A stretch of DNA of 64,000 bases from Pseudomonadota bacterium. GTDB lineage: Bacteria > Pseudomonadota > Alphaproteobacteria > Rhizobiales > Beijerinckiaceae. Made by a program: the position numbers and the translations under genes. How positions within the stretch are numbered: the first letter of the stretch is position 1; each line of letters opens with the position of its first letter. This document shows positions 53,481-62,681 of this stretch, in pieces. The notes under the pieces were generated by a model that was not told the DNA's origin, made no database searches, and saw only the letters and a list, made by a program, of their open reading frames with translations. The stretch covers positions 41,714 through 105,713 of the forward strand of contig JAIUNQ010000001.1 in the NCBI GenBank assembly GCA_020161475.1, in the 5' to 3' direction.

Positions 53481-53908
53481 GAACGTTATGGTTATCAGGT
53501 GGTTAAGCTGACTTTTCAACAAAATGAATCAAGGGCCTCGCGCAATGCGCGAGGGGCCTGAGAAACAGATTCAAGGGGTTCCTATCCAGAATCGAAGCCT
53601 CAGCTTTGGGGTTCTCCGCCACCAACCAAAACCGGTCAGCCCTCGTTTGCCGGGGCGACGCCGTGGAGGATCGGGGGCGAAAATGAACCGGAGCCGGGAA
53701 AACCTTTCTGGCTTGAAACTCGTCTCAAGAGCGCGCACATAGCGGGCGAAGCGTTCTGCCGTTGCGAAGCACTCTTGATTCTTTTGATGAATCGGATTTC
53801 TCGCGCGGTCAAGCCGCGGATGATCATAATTTTGCCGCCTGCACGCTGTGAGGGGGCATGGTTCGAGGCGGCGCTTGCCAGCCTCCGCAGCCCGCTCTGG
53901 AGTGATCG
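53481..53908. other. Intergenic region after tRNA-Arg without a supported gene
   Basis: 428 bp containing a hairpin CCTCGCGC-aat-GCGCGAGG at 53536-53554 and no integrase or clear direct repeat of the tRNA end. Short frames at 53524-53742 (+) and 53636-53824 (-) lack recognisable domains, and I do not call them. The last 100 bp should hold the promoter of the glycosyltransferase operon. Confidence 0.6.
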
Positions 53909-55654
53909 ATGCCCGATGCCGTAGCCTCCCTTCTGCATCAGGATTGGCGTGCGCGCCTCGTCTGGGTGACCCGCTCTCACCTGCGCGCGGCGCTCGCGCT
54001 CACCGTTCTGGCCTTCTGCTTCTTCCTGCCCGGCCAGACGAGCCTTCAGCCCATGGATCGCGACGAGCCGCGCTTCGCGCAGGCCTCCAAGCAGATGATC
54101 GAGACAGGCGATTTCGTCGATATCCGCTTCCAACAGGAGGCCCGCCACAAGAAGCCGGTGGGCATCTATTGGCTTCAGGTCGCGGCCGTCAAAGCGGGGG
54201 CGGCGCTCGGCGTGCCGGAGCCCAAGGTGCAGATCGCGCTTTACCGTCTGCCCTCGCTGATCGGGGCGGTGCTGATGGTGCTGGCGACCTATTGGGCGGC
54301 ACTCGCGTTCCTGTCGCGTGAGGGGGCCTTCACGGCCGCGCTGATGATGGTGGCCTCGGTGCTGCTCGGCGTTGAATCGCATCTCGCCAAAACCGATGCC
54401 GTGCTCGGCGCACTCTCCACCGCAACGCTCGGGTTCATTGCACGGGCTTATCTTTCGGCGCGCGCGCCGGGCGTCATTCAGACTCTGAGCAACAATCGTC
54501 TTGTCATCTTCTGGCTCATCATCGGCCTTGCCGTTCTGATCAAGGGGCCGATTACCCCGCTTATCGCCGCGCTGGCCTGCCTGTGGCTCTGGGCGCGTGA
54601 CCGCTCGGTTGGCTGGCTCAAAACCCTGCGCCCCGGCATGGGTCTGCTCATCGTGGGGCTTGTGGTGCTGCCATGGCTCACGCTCATCCTCGTCAAAACC
54701 GGTGGCAGCTTCCTGCAGGACAGCGTGGGCAAGGACATGCTGGCCAAGGTCGGCAGCGCACAGGAAAAGCATTGGGCCCCGCCGGGCGCCTATTCCGGCA
54801 TTTTCTGGCTCACCTTCTGGCCAGCCGCCGCGCTGGTGCTGCTTGCCATTCCCACGCTTTGGCGCGAGCGCCGCGACGACGGCATCGCGTTGTTGGCGGG
54901 CTGGGTCATTCCCTTTTGGTTGATCGTTGAAGCGGTGCCCACCAAGCTGCCGCATTATGTGCTGCCGCTGTTCCCTGCCATTGCCATCCTGATTGTGCTG
55001 GCGGCGGAGCGCAGCGGCCTCTCGATGAACCGCGCCCTGCGCGTCATCGCGGCCTTGCTCTATGCGCTGATCCCGCTGGCCTTCCTCATCGCCACACCCG
55101 CCGCCTTCCTGTTGCTGGAGGAGGGGGATTTGTTCGCGCGCATCCCGCTCTATGCTCTGCCCTTCCTCGTGCTCGCTTTCGCGTTCGGCTTGCTGGGGGC
55201 GCGCGAGATCTGGCGCGGGGAAGCCGCCATGCGCGCGGTTCTCCTCGGCGTTTTCGCCTCGCTCGCGCTCACACTGGGGGCTTATGTCTTCGGCCTCTCC
55301 AAGCTCGAAGCCTTGCGCCTCTCGCCGCGCCTTGCGGCAGCCGCCAAGGCCACGGGCTGTGCCTCACCCAGCTTCGCCACGGTGGGCTACCGCGAGCCGA
55401 GCCTTGTCTTCCTCACCGATACCAACATCGAACTCACCGATGCGGCGGGCGCTGCGGCCTTCATGGACAAGCCGGGCGAGGGCTGCCGGATCGCCTTCAT
55501 CGAGGCGGCCTCGGAGGCAGGCTTCAAGGCGGCGCTCAAGGGGCAGGCGGCGCCGGCGCTGGTTGCGCGGGTGCGTGGCGTCAACCTCAATGCGGCTGTC
55601 GATAAGCAACGCAAGTTGCGCATTCTCGACATGGGCGTATATGTCCGCCGCTGA
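53909..55654 (+). CDS. GT-C family lipid-linked sugar transferase (ArnT/PMT-like)
   Basis: 581 aa polytopic membrane protein with about a dozen helices. The first periplasmic loop has DRDEPRFAQASKQMIETGDF, the catalytic-Asp motif of ArnT-like enzymes, followed by HKKPVGIYWLQ. It moves a sugar from a polyprenyl-phosphate donor to lipid A or another periplasmic acceptor. It starts the operon with the GT2 and LAB_N genes. Confidence 0.88.
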   Translation: MPDAVASLLHQDWRARLVWVTRSHLRAALALTVLAFCFFLPGQTSLQPMDRDEPRFAQASKQMIETGDFVDIRFQQEARHKKPVGIYWLQVAAVKAGAALGVPEPKVQIALYRLPSLIGAVLMVLATYWAALAFLSREGAFTAALMMVASVLLGVESHLAKTDAVLGALSTATLGFIARAYLSARAPGVIQTLSNNRLVIFWLIIGLAVLIKGPITPLIAALACLWLWARDRSVGWLKTLRPGMGLLIVGLVVLPWLTLILVKTGGSFLQDSVGKDMLAKVGSAQEKHWAPPGAYSGIFWLTFWPAAALVLLAIPTLWRERRDDGIALLAGWVIPFWLIVEAVPTKLPHYVLPLFPAIAILIVLAAERSGLSMNRALRVIAALLYALIPLAFLIATPAAFLLLEEGDLFARIPLYALPFLVLAFAFGLLGAREIWRGEAAMRAVLLGVFASLALTLGAYVFGLSKLEALRLSPRLAAAAKATGCASPSFATVGYREPSLVFLTDTNIELTDAAGAAAFMDKPGEGCRIAFIEAASEAGFKAALKGQAAPALVARVRGVNLNAAVDKQRKLRILDMGVYVRR

Positions 55655-55678
55655 ATGATCTGACGAACGGACCAACCC

Positions 55679-56446
55679 ATGTCTGACGAAAACACCGCCG
55701 CGCCGCTGATTTCCGTCGTGGTGCCGGTGAAGAACGAGGAAGGCAACGTTGCCCCGCTCATCGCCGAAATCGCGGCTGCGCTCGATCCCGGCGCGGAAGA
55801 GGGCCGCGCCTACGAGATGGTCTTCGTCAATGACGCTTCGACCGACACCACCGGCACGATTCTGAGCAACCTGCGCAGCGCTTATCCGAACCTGCGCCAG
55901 TTGCGCCATGCCGTCAGCGGCGGGCAATCGGCGGCCATCCGCTCGGGCGTGCGCGCCGCGCGCGGCACCTATATCGCGACCCTCGATGGTGACGGCCAGA
56001 ACAACCCCGCCTTCATCCCCAAGATGATCGAGATGCTGGAAGCGGGCGAGGGACGTGTGGGGATCGTGCAGGGCCAGCGCGTCGGCCGCAAGGATACGGC
56101 GTTCAAGCGCTGGCAGAGCCGCACCGCCAACAGGATTCGCGGCGGGCTGCTCAAAGACGGCACCCGTGATACCGGCTGCGGCCTCAAAGCCTTCCCGCGC
56201 GCTGTTTACCTCGCGCTGCCCTATTTCGATGCGATCCACCGCTTCATGCCCGCGCTGGTCAAGCGCGAGGGCTTCGAGATCGCCCATATCGACGTCATCG
56301 ACCGCCCGCGCGGCTCAGGCGTGTCGAACTACGGCTTCTGGGGGCGTCTCAAGGTCGGCGCGCTGGATCTTCTCGGCGTCTGGTGGCTCATCAAGCGCAA
56401 GAAGCCCTCGCCGCAGGTGCAAGAGCAAGAGGGGGAGGTTCTCTGA
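55679..56446 (+). CDS. Glycosyltransferase family 2 (DPM1/ArnC-like polyprenyl-phosphate sugar synthase)
   Basis: 255 aa GT-A enzyme without C-terminal membrane helices. SVVVPVKNEEGNVAPLI, VFVNDASTDTT, LDGDGQNNP and the late RPRGSGVSNYGFWGRLKVG are diagnostic. It would make the polyprenyl-phosphate donor for the upstream GT-C enzyme. It lies 24 bp after that gene, and its TGA shares a base with the next ATG. Confidence 0.92.
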   Translation: MSDENTAAPLISVVVPVKNEEGNVAPLIAEIAAALDPGAEEGRAYEMVFVNDASTDTTGTILSNLRSAYPNLRQLRHAVSGGQSAAIRSGVRAARGTYIATLDGDGQNNPAFIPKMIEMLEAGEGRVGIVQGQRVGRKDTAFKRWQSRTANRIRGGLLKDGTRDTGCGLKAFPRAVYLALPYFDAIHRFMPALVKREGFEIAHIDVIDRPRGSGVSNYGFWGRLKVGALDLLGVWWLIKRKKPSPQVQEQEGEVL

Positions 56447-56793
56447 TGCTGATCCAGTTCTCGCAGCACCTCGACAGCTTCCTGCATGACGTGTTCGTCA
56501 CCAATTTCACGTGGTGGGCGGCTTTCGGTATGGCGGGGCAGCTTCTGTTTGCCGCGCGCTTTATCGTGCAGTGGTGGGCCAGCGAGAAGGCGGGTCGCTC
56601 GGTGGTGCCGCTCTCGTTCTGGTTCTTCTCCATTGGCGGCGCGGGCATCGTGCTGGCCTATGGCATCCAGAAGCGCGATCCGGTGATCATTCTCGGCCAG
56701 GCGCTCTCGTTCTTCATCTACTTCCGCAACCTCGCGCTCATTGCCAAAGAGCGGCGCGAGCGCGGCAAGGTTGCGATCGAAGGCGACAAGTAA
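56446..56793 (+). CDS. Lipid-A-disaccharide-synthase N-terminal-domain (LAB_N) small membrane protein
   Basis: 115 aa with three hydrophobic segments. GQLLFAARFIVQWWASEK and SFWFFSIGGAGIVLAYGI are typical of LAB_N proteins, which often accompany GT2 enzymes of lipid A modification. ATG 56446 overlaps the GT2 stop by one base. Its last 39 coding bases are repeated downstream at 56833-56871. Confidence 0.92.
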   Translation: MLIQFSQHLDSFLHDVFVTNFTWWAAFGMAGQLLFAARFIVQWWASEKAGRSVVPLSFWFFSIGGAGIVLAYGIQKRDPVIILGQALSFFIYFRNLALIAKERRERGKVAIEGDK

Positions 56794-56832
56794 GGCCCCC
56801 GCGCGAGCGCCCGCGTCTTAAAGAAACGTGGT

Positions 56833-56871
56833 GCGGCGCGAGCGCGGCAAGGTTGCGATCGAAGGCGACAA
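56833..56871 (+). repeat. Duplicate of the LAB_N gene 3' end
   Basis: 39 bp identical to 56751-56789, the codons near the LAB_N C-terminus, with an offset of 82 bp. The copy lacks a start and has one extra A before its stop-like TAA. It is a non-coding remnant of a local duplication. Confidence 0.85.
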
Positions 56872-56885
56872 AGTAAGCTGCTGTC

Positions 56886-56918
56886 GTCATGCCCGCCCTT
56901 GGGGCGGGTATCCACGAC
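56886..56918. repeat. REP-like palindrome, copy 4
   Basis: GTCATGCCCGCCC pairs with GGGCGGGTAT, followed by CCACGAC. Same family as 3917. Confidence 0.75.
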
Positions 56919-56953
56919 ATCATACGCCATACCGCGGTAAAGGTTTTTCAAGG

Positions 56954-56985
56954 CGTGGATGGCCGGGCTGAACCCGGCCATGACG
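56954..56985. repeat. REP-like palindrome, copy 5
   Basis: The stem ATGGCCGGG / CCCGGCCAT is flanked by CGTGG and GACG. It is paired with copy 4 in the gap between convergent LAB_N and metC genes. Confidence 0.7.
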
Positions 56986-57006
56986 CTGACAAAGCTGGTC
57001 CCTGCC

Positions 57007-58182
57007 TCACACCTTCCCCAACGCCCCATCCAGATCCGCGATCAGATCCGCCACGGCTTCCAGCCCGATGTTGAGGCGAATTCCGCGCCCCTCCGGCGCA
57101 TATTTGGTCGCGGTGCGGAAAGTTGTGGCATCGAAGGGGATGGCGAGACTCTCATAGCCGCCCCAAGAGTAGCCCATCCCGAACAGCTTCAGGGCATCGA
57201 GAAAGCGGATCACGCTCGCATCATCCATGGCATCCAGAATGAAGCTGAACAGCCCGCTTGGCCCTTTGAAATCGCGCATGAACACGTCATGGCCGGGGCA
57301 GGAGGGCAGGGCAGGGTGCAGCACGCGCTTTACCTTGGGGTGCGCGGCCAGATGCTTGGCCACCCGGAGCGCCGCCGCGCCCTGCTCTTTCAGGCGCAGC
57401 GGCATGGTGCGAAGGCCCCGCAGGGTGAGGAAAACATCATCCGGCCCGAGATAAACGCCCATGTCACCATGGGTTTTCTTGATCGCTGGGAAGGTTGCGG
57501 CATTGGCGGCCACCAGCCCGATCAGCACGTCGGAATGCCCGCCGGGGTACTTGGTGGCGGCGTTGATCGAAACATCCACCCCCAGATCGAGCGGGCGGAA
57601 CAGCACGCCCGTGGCATAGGTGTTGTCGATCAGGGTGGTGATGCCGTGCTTCTTGGCCACGCCGACAATGGCGGGCACATCCTGCACTTCGAAGGTGAGG
57701 GAACCCGGCGCTTCCATCATGATCGCGCGGGTGTTGGGGCGGATCAGCGCCTCGATTCCTGCCCCCACCATCGGGTCGTAATAGGTGGCCTCCACGCCAT
57801 AGCGGGCGAGCACATTGTTCGCAAAGGTGCGCGTGGGCAGATAAACGCTGTCGGTCACAAGAAGGTGATCACCCGCCTTGAGCACGCCGAGCAGCGCCGT
57901 CGCGCAGGCCGAAGCGCCGGAAGGACAGATCACGGTTCCCGCCGCGCCCTCAAGCTCGCTCCACAGCGTTTCGAGCGCCTCCGAGGTCGGGTTGCCCCGG
58001 CGGCCATAGGAGTAGCGGTTTTTGCCGGAAAGGCAGCTTTTTGCATCCGGATAGGTGACAGTGGAGCCGCGATAGGGCGGAATGTTCACAAAACCGAAGG
58101 TTTCCTCTGAATTTCTGCCTGCGAGCATCAGTCGCGTTTCCAGTGCCATGGCGGCTTTTTCTTCAGGGGTGGGCTTGCTCAT
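57007..58182 (-). CDS. metC: Cystathionine beta-lyase (PLP-dependent)
   Basis: 391 aa Cys/Met metabolism fold I enzyme. The PLP lysine is in INAATKYPGGHSD. SYGRRGNPTSEALE, TLIDNTYATGVLFRP and IRLNIGLEAVADLIADL are typical of MetC. It cleaves cystathionine to homocysteine, pyruvate and ammonia. ATG 58182 has GTTTCGCC upstream, which is weak, but the leader back to 58245 is not conserved. It is divergent from aapJ. Confidence 0.92.
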   Translation of the reverse strand: MSKPTPEEKAAMALETRLMLAGRNSEETFGFVNIPPYRGSTVTYPDAKSCLSGKNRYSYGRRGNPTSEALETLWSELEGAAGTVICPSGASACATALLGVLKAGDHLLVTDSVYLPTRTFANNVLARYGVEATYYDPMVGAGIEALIRPNTRAIMMEAPGSLTFEVQDVPAIVGVAKKHGITTLIDNTYATGVLFRPLDLGVDVSINAATKYPGGHSDVLIGLVAANAATFPAIKKTHGDMGVYLGPDDVFLTLRGLRTMPLRLKEQGAAALRVAKHLAAHPKVKRVLHPALPSCPGHDVFMRDFKGPSGLFSFILDAMDDASVIRFLDALKLFGMGYSWGGYESLAIPFDATTFRTATKYAPEGRGIRLNIGLEAVADLIADLDGALGKV

Positions 58183-58420
58183 GGCGAAACGACTCCATCT
58201 TTTGCTCCAGATTAGCAGGCGCGACGCGAATGCCTCAATCGCCACGTGTGGGGCTGATTCAGTATTGTGGTTTTCCGCATGAAAGGCCTCGCTTGACCTT
58301 TGGTCGCATCTGGCCTGTGATGTGCATAGCTAAACCATAACGGTGTGCCGCCCAGCCATGCGGGCAGCCACACCAAAACGGCTTTTTGCATGGCTTAAAA
58401 CGCGCGGGGAGATGCGTGAC

Positions 58421-59434
58421 ATGAAGACTCTTATGAAATCTGTGGCCCTTGGTGTGACCGTTGCGGCGCTGGCCGCCGGGGCGGCCTCGGCGCAGACGCT
58501 GGCGCAGGTGAAGGCCCGCGGCACGCTGCAGTGCGGCTCCAACACCGGCCTTGCCGGTTTCGGCCAGCCCGACGCGCAGGGCAACTGGACCGGCCTCGAC
58601 GTTGACTTCTGCCGCGCGGTTTCCGCGGCCATCTTCAACGATCCCACCAAGGTGAAGTTCGTTCCGCTTTCCGCCAAGGACCGTTTCCCGGCTCTTCAGT
58701 CCGGTGAAATCGACGTTCTCTCGCGCAACACCACCTGGACCATGTCGCGCGATGCCGCCTTCGAATTCGGCCCGGTGGTGTACTATGACGGCCAGGGCTT
58801 CCTCGTTCGCAAGAAGATGAAGATCGGCTCGGCGATGGAGCTTTCGGGTGCCTCGATCTGCGTGCAGCAGGGCACCACGACCGAACTCAACATCGCGGAC
58901 TATTTCCGCTCCAAGAACATGAAGTACGAGATCGTGGCCTTCGCCGCGCTCGATGAAACCTCCAAGGCCTATGATTCGGGCCGTTGCGATGCCTTCTCAG
59001 CCGACGCCTCGGCGCTCTACGCCGACCGTCTGCGCCTCGCCAACCCCGATGATCACGTGGTTCTGCCGGAAATCATCTCCAAGGAGCCGCTCGGCCCGAT
59101 GTGGCGCCAGGGCGACAGCCAGTGGGGCGATGTCATCAAGTGGACCCACTACGCCATGCTCACCGCTGAAGAACTGGGCATTAACCAGGCCAACGTTGAT
59201 GAGCAGCTCAAGTCCACCGCGCCGGACGTGAAGCGTCTGCTCGGCACCGAGGGCAACTTCGGCGAGCAGATCGGCCTGACCAAGGATTGGGCCTATCGCA
59301 TCATCAAGCACGTGGGCAACTACGGCGAGGTGTTCGAGAAGAACGTGGGCCAGAACTCGCGCCTCAAGATTGCGCGCGGCGTCAACGGCCTGTGGAACAA
59401 GGGCGGGCTGCAGTTCGCACCGCCGGTCCGCTAA
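58421..59434 (+). CDS. aapJ: General L-amino-acid-binding periplasmic protein AapJ
   Basis: 337 aa with a Sec signal (SVALGVTVAALAAGAASAQ). GTLQCGSNTGLAGFGQPD, GLDVDFCRAVSAAIF and LSRNTTWTMSRDA are AapJ/BztA-specific. It captures many L-amino acids for AapQMP. ATG 58421 follows GGGGAG. Confidence 0.97.
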   Translation: MKTLMKSVALGVTVAALAAGAASAQTLAQVKARGTLQCGSNTGLAGFGQPDAQGNWTGLDVDFCRAVSAAIFNDPTKVKFVPLSAKDRFPALQSGEIDVLSRNTTWTMSRDAAFEFGPVVYYDGQGFLVRKKMKIGSAMELSGASICVQQGTTTELNIADYFRSKNMKYEIVAFAALDETSKAYDSGRCDAFSADASALYADRLRLANPDDHVVLPEIISKEPLGPMWRQGDSQWGDVIKWTHYAMLTAEELGINQANVDEQLKSTAPDVKRLLGTEGNFGEQIGLTKDWAYRIIKHVGNYGEVFEKNVGQNSRLKIARGVNGLWNKGGLQFAPPVR

Positions 59435-59442
59435 GGCTCGGG

Positions 59443-59469
59443 GGCGGAGGCTAACCCCTCCGCCTTTTT
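59443..59469 (+). terminator. Rho-independent hairpin between aapJ and aapQ
   Basis: GGCGGAGG and CCTCCGCC form an 8-bp stem with a 6-nt loop and a TTTTT tail. Partial termination would favour the binding protein over the permeases. Confidence 0.85.
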
Positions 59470-59500
59470 CGTAGAACAACGCCTACGCGAGGATTCCCTC

Positions 59501-60712
59501 ATGAGCGAGCCAGCTACCACGCCGGCCGATCCTCGACTCGCGCCTTCAGAAAAGCCTCAAGTGGCCTTCTGGCGCGATCCCGAGAAACGCGGCTATTTCT
59601 TTCAGGCACTTCTGTTTCTTGTCGTGGCCTTTCTGGGTTACGAGGCCATCGCCAATGCGGTGGATAACCTCACCCGCCAGAAAATGGCCTCCGGCTTCGG
59701 CTTTCTGAACCAGATCGCCGGCTTCGACATCAACCAGACGCTGATCTCCTATTCCAACACCTCCACCTATGGGCGCGCCTTCTTCGTGGGCCTGTTCAAC
59801 ACCTTTCTGGTGGCGGGGCTTGGCATTGTGCTGGCCACCCTGATCGGCTTCTCGATCGGTGTTGCCCGCCTCTCGTCCAACTGGCTGGTGGCGAAACTCG
59901 CGGCCTTCTATGTGGAAATTGTACGCAACACGCCGCTGCTGCTGCAGCTGCTGTTCTGGTATTTCCTGCTCATCAACATGACGCCGCAGCCGCGTGACTC
60001 GGTGTCGTTGGGCCTCAATACCTACCTCAACAATCGCGGCCTTTTCCTGCCCCAGCCTGTGCTCGGCAATGGCTTCACCGCTGTTCTGCTCACGTTTGTG
60101 GCAGGGCTCATCGGTGCCTGGCTTTATCGTCGCCGTGCTCATGCCTTGCAGGAGGCGACGGGCCAGCAATCGCCCGTAGGGCTTGTCAGTCTCGGGCTGA
60201 TTGTCGGCCTGCCGCTGGCGGCCTTCTTTGCGGCCGGCATGCCGCTCAGCTTCAATCCGCCGGAGCTGGGGCGCTTCAATATCCGTGGCGGCGTGCAGGT
60301 CTTCCCCGAATTCGTCGCGTTGCTGACAGGGCTGACGATCTACACTGCGGCCTTCATCGCCGAAAACGTGCGCGCGGGCATTCAGGCCGTGTCCAAGGGG
60401 CAGACCGAGGCGGCTTACGCGCTCGGCATGCGCCCGGGGCCGACTCTGGATCTGATCATCATTCCGCAGGCGATGCGGGTGATCATCCCGCCGCTCACCA
60501 ACCAGTACTTGAACCTGACCAAGAACTCGACGCTCGCGGTGGCCATCGGCTACCCCGACCTGTGGCAGGTCTTCGCCGGTACGGTGCTCAACCAGACCAA
60601 TCAGGCCATTGAAGTTATTGCGATTTCCATGGCGGTCTATCTCTTCCTTTCGATCACCACGTCGCTGGCCATGAACTGGTACAACAGCAGGAAGGCATTG
60701 GTGGAGCGATGA
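59501..60712 (+). CDS. aapQ: General L-amino-acid ABC permease AapQ
   Basis: 403 aa HisM-type permease with about eight helices and the long insert usual for AapQ. EIVRNTPLLLQLLFWYF, AFIAENVRAGIQAV and TEAAYALGMRPGPTLDLII (the coupling loop) are visible. Its stop overlaps the aapM start by 4 bp. Confidence 0.96.
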   Translation: MSEPATTPADPRLAPSEKPQVAFWRDPEKRGYFFQALLFLVVAFLGYEAIANAVDNLTRQKMASGFGFLNQIAGFDINQTLISYSNTSTYGRAFFVGLFNTFLVAGLGIVLATLIGFSIGVARLSSNWLVAKLAAFYVEIVRNTPLLLQLLFWYFLLINMTPQPRDSVSLGLNTYLNNRGLFLPQPVLGNGFTAVLLTFVAGLIGAWLYRRRAHALQEATGQQSPVGLVSLGLIVGLPLAAFFAAGMPLSFNPPELGRFNIRGGVQVFPEFVALLTGLTIYTAAFIAENVRAGIQAVSKGQTEAAYALGMRPGPTLDLIIIPQAMRVIIPPLTNQYLNLTKNSTLAVAIGYPDLWQVFAGTVLNQTNQAIEVIAISMAVYLFLSITTSLAMNWYNSRKALVER

Positions 60713-61845
60713 GCGACGTCTTTTACATCCAGAAAGAGCCTATTGCGCGCCTGCCTGCGCCTTCCAGCCTCGTGGGGCCGCTGGCTTGGGCACGCGCCAA
60801 CCTCTTCTCCTCGCCCGCCAATGCGGTGCTCTCCATCGTCACGCTGGTGGTTGCGGTGTGGTGCACCTGGAAGGCGCTCGACTTCCTCGTGCTCAGCGCC
60901 GTCTTCTCGGGCGCGGATCGCGAGGCCTGCCTTGCCAAGAACGGGGTGGAGCCGGGCGCCTGCTGGGCCTTCGTACGCGATCGCTTCAGCTTCTTCATCT
61001 ACGGCTTCTACCCCGTGGCGGAGCGCTGGCGCGTCGATATCTTCTTCGTCCTGCTCGCGGTCGGCGTGGTGTGGCTGCTCTGGCTCAAGGCCCCCCGTCG
61101 GGACCTCGGCCTGATCTACTTCCTCGTTGTCATGCCGGTCGCGAGCTTCCTCCTGCTCAACGGCGCGTCCTTCCTCGGCCTCAAGCCGGTGGATACGGCG
61201 CTCTGGGGCGGGCTGATGGTCACGCTCGTGGTCTCGGCCGTGGCGATTGTCGTCTCCCTGCCGCTCGGCGTTCTGCTGGCGCTGGGCCGACGCTCGCAAC
61301 TGCCCGTGATCAAGTTCTTCTCGGTGCTTTACATCGAGTTCGTGCGCGGTGTGCCGCTGGTCGGCATGCTGTTCATGGCCAATGTCATGCTGCCGCTGTT
61401 CCTGCCGGGCGATGTGAGCGTGGACAAGCTGCTGCGCGCGGTGGTGGGCATCTCGCTCTTCGCCTCGGCCTACATGGCAGAGGTGGTGCGAGCGGGCCTT
61501 CAGGCGCTGCCCAAGGGGCAATATGAAGGCGCGATGGCGATGGGCCTCGGCTATTGGCAGATGATGCGCCTCATCATCCTGCCGCAGGCGCTCAAGGTCA
61601 CCATCCCCAACATCGTCAACAACTATGTGGCGCTGTTCAAGGATACCTCGCTGCTGCTCATCGTCGGCATCTTTGACTTCCTGAAAGCCATCCAGACCGC
61701 CTCGATCGACCCGCAGTGGGCGGTCGCGACGGCCTCGGTCACGGGGTATGTCTTTGCTGCTCTTGTCTATTTCGCCTTCTGTCATGGCATGGCGCGCTAC
61801 GCCCGGGCCATGGAAGCGCGGCTCAACGCCGCCCAAAAACGATAA
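60709..61845 (+). CDS. aapM: General L-amino-acid ABC permease AapM
   Basis: 378 aa permease. [39 protein letters not shown] and the coupling loop [18 protein letters not shown] are conserved. With AapQ it forms the heterodimeric channel. Confidence 0.96.
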   Translation: MSDVFYIQKEPIARLPAPSSLVGPLAWARANLFSSPANAVLSIVTLVVAVWCTWKALDFLVLSAVFSGADREACLAKNGVEPGACWAFVRDRFSFFIYGFYPVAERWRVDIFFVLLAVGVVWLLWLKAPRRDLGLIYFLVVMPVASFLLLNGASFLGLKPVDTALWGGLMVTLVVSAVAIVVSLPLGVLLALGRRSQLPVIKFFSVLYIEFVRGVPLVGMLFMANVMLPLFLPGDVSVDKLLRAVVGISLFASAYMAEVVRAGLQALPKGQYEGAMAMGLGYWQMMRLIILPQALKVTIPNIVNNYVALFKDTSLLLIVGIFDFLKAIQTASIDPQWAVATASVTGYVFAALVYFAFCHGMARYARAMEARLNAAQKR

Positions 61846-61862
61846 GTGAAGAGAGGTCGCCG

Positions 61863-62630
61863 ATGGCACTCAATCTCAAGCCGACCCCGCTCAAGAACGA
61901 ACTCGCCGTGGAGCTGAAGGGCGTCCACAAGTGGTATGGCGAGTTCCACGTGCTGCGCGATGTCAACCTCACCGTCAAACGCGGTGAGAAGATCGTCATC
62001 GCCGGTCCCTCCGGCTCGGGCAAATCCACCATGATCCGCTGCATCAACCGGCTGGAAGAGCACCAGCAGGGGCAGATCATCGTCGATGGCACGGAGCTGA
62101 CCAACGACATCAAGAAGATCGACGAGATCCGCAAGGATGTCGGCATGGTGTTCCAGCACTTCAACCTGTTCCCGCACCTCACCATTCTGGAAAACTGCAC
62201 GCTCGCCCCGATCTGGGTGAAGAAGATGCCGAAGAAGGAAGCGGAGGAGATCGCGATGCACTATCTCCAGCGCGTCAAGATTCCGGAGCAGGCGGGCAAG
62301 TATCCGGGCCAGCTCTCGGGCGGCCAGCAGCAGCGTGTGGCCATTGCCCGCTCGCTCTGCATGGCGCCCAAGATCATGCTGTTCGACGAGCCGACCTCGG
62401 CGCTCGACCCGGAAATGGTCAAGGAAGTGCTCGATACCATGGTGGGCCTCGCGGATGAGGGCATGACCATGCTCTGCGTCACCCATGAAATGGGTTTTGC
62501 CCGTCAGGTGGCGGACCGCGTGATCTTCATGGATCAGGGGCAGATTGTGGAAATGAACACGCCGGAAGAGTTCTTCCACAACCCGCAGCACGCGCGCACC
62601 AAGAACTTCCTGAGCCAGATCCTGCACTGA
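61863..62630 (+). CDS. aapP: General L-amino-acid ABC ATP-binding protein AapP
   Basis: 255 aa. Walker [10 protein letters not shown], signature [15 protein letters not shown], Walker [14 protein letters not shown] and switch VTHEMGFA are present. It starts 17 bp after aapM with AGAGGTCG upstream and is followed by a strong terminator. Confidence 0.97.
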   Translation: MALNLKPTPLKNELAVELKGVHKWYGEFHVLRDVNLTVKRGEKIVIAGPSGSGKSTMIRCINRLEEHQQGQIIVDGTELTNDIKKIDEIRKDVGMVFQHFNLFPHLTILENCTLAPIWVKKMPKKEAEEIAMHYLQRVKIPEQAGKYPGQLSGGQQQRVAIARSLCMAPKIMLFDEPTSALDPEMVKEVLDTMVGLADEGMTMLCVTHEMGFARQVADRVIFMDQGQIVEMNTPEEFFHNPQHARTKNFLSQILH

Positions 62631-62652
62631 TCAGGCATTCGCGAAAAACATT

Positions 62653-62679
62653 AAAGCCGCCCCTCGGGGCGGCTTTTTT
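62653..62679 (+). terminator. Rho-independent terminator after aapP
   Basis: AAAGCCGCCCC and GGGGCGGCTTT form a perfect stem with loop TC and a T6 tail, between convergent aapP and the VOC gene; the A-run before it makes it bidirectional. Confidence 0.92.
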
Positions 62680-62681
62680 AG

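Noticed and set aside
53524..53742. 72-codon plus-strand frame after tRNA-Arg
   Set aside because: It starts at a hairpin, is rich in R/P/S, has no ribosome site and no recognisable similarity.
53636..53824. Short minus-strand frame (about 62 codons) near the glycosyltransferase operon
   Set aside because: The sequence has no motif, and the frame only continues the antisense shadow of 53909-54955.
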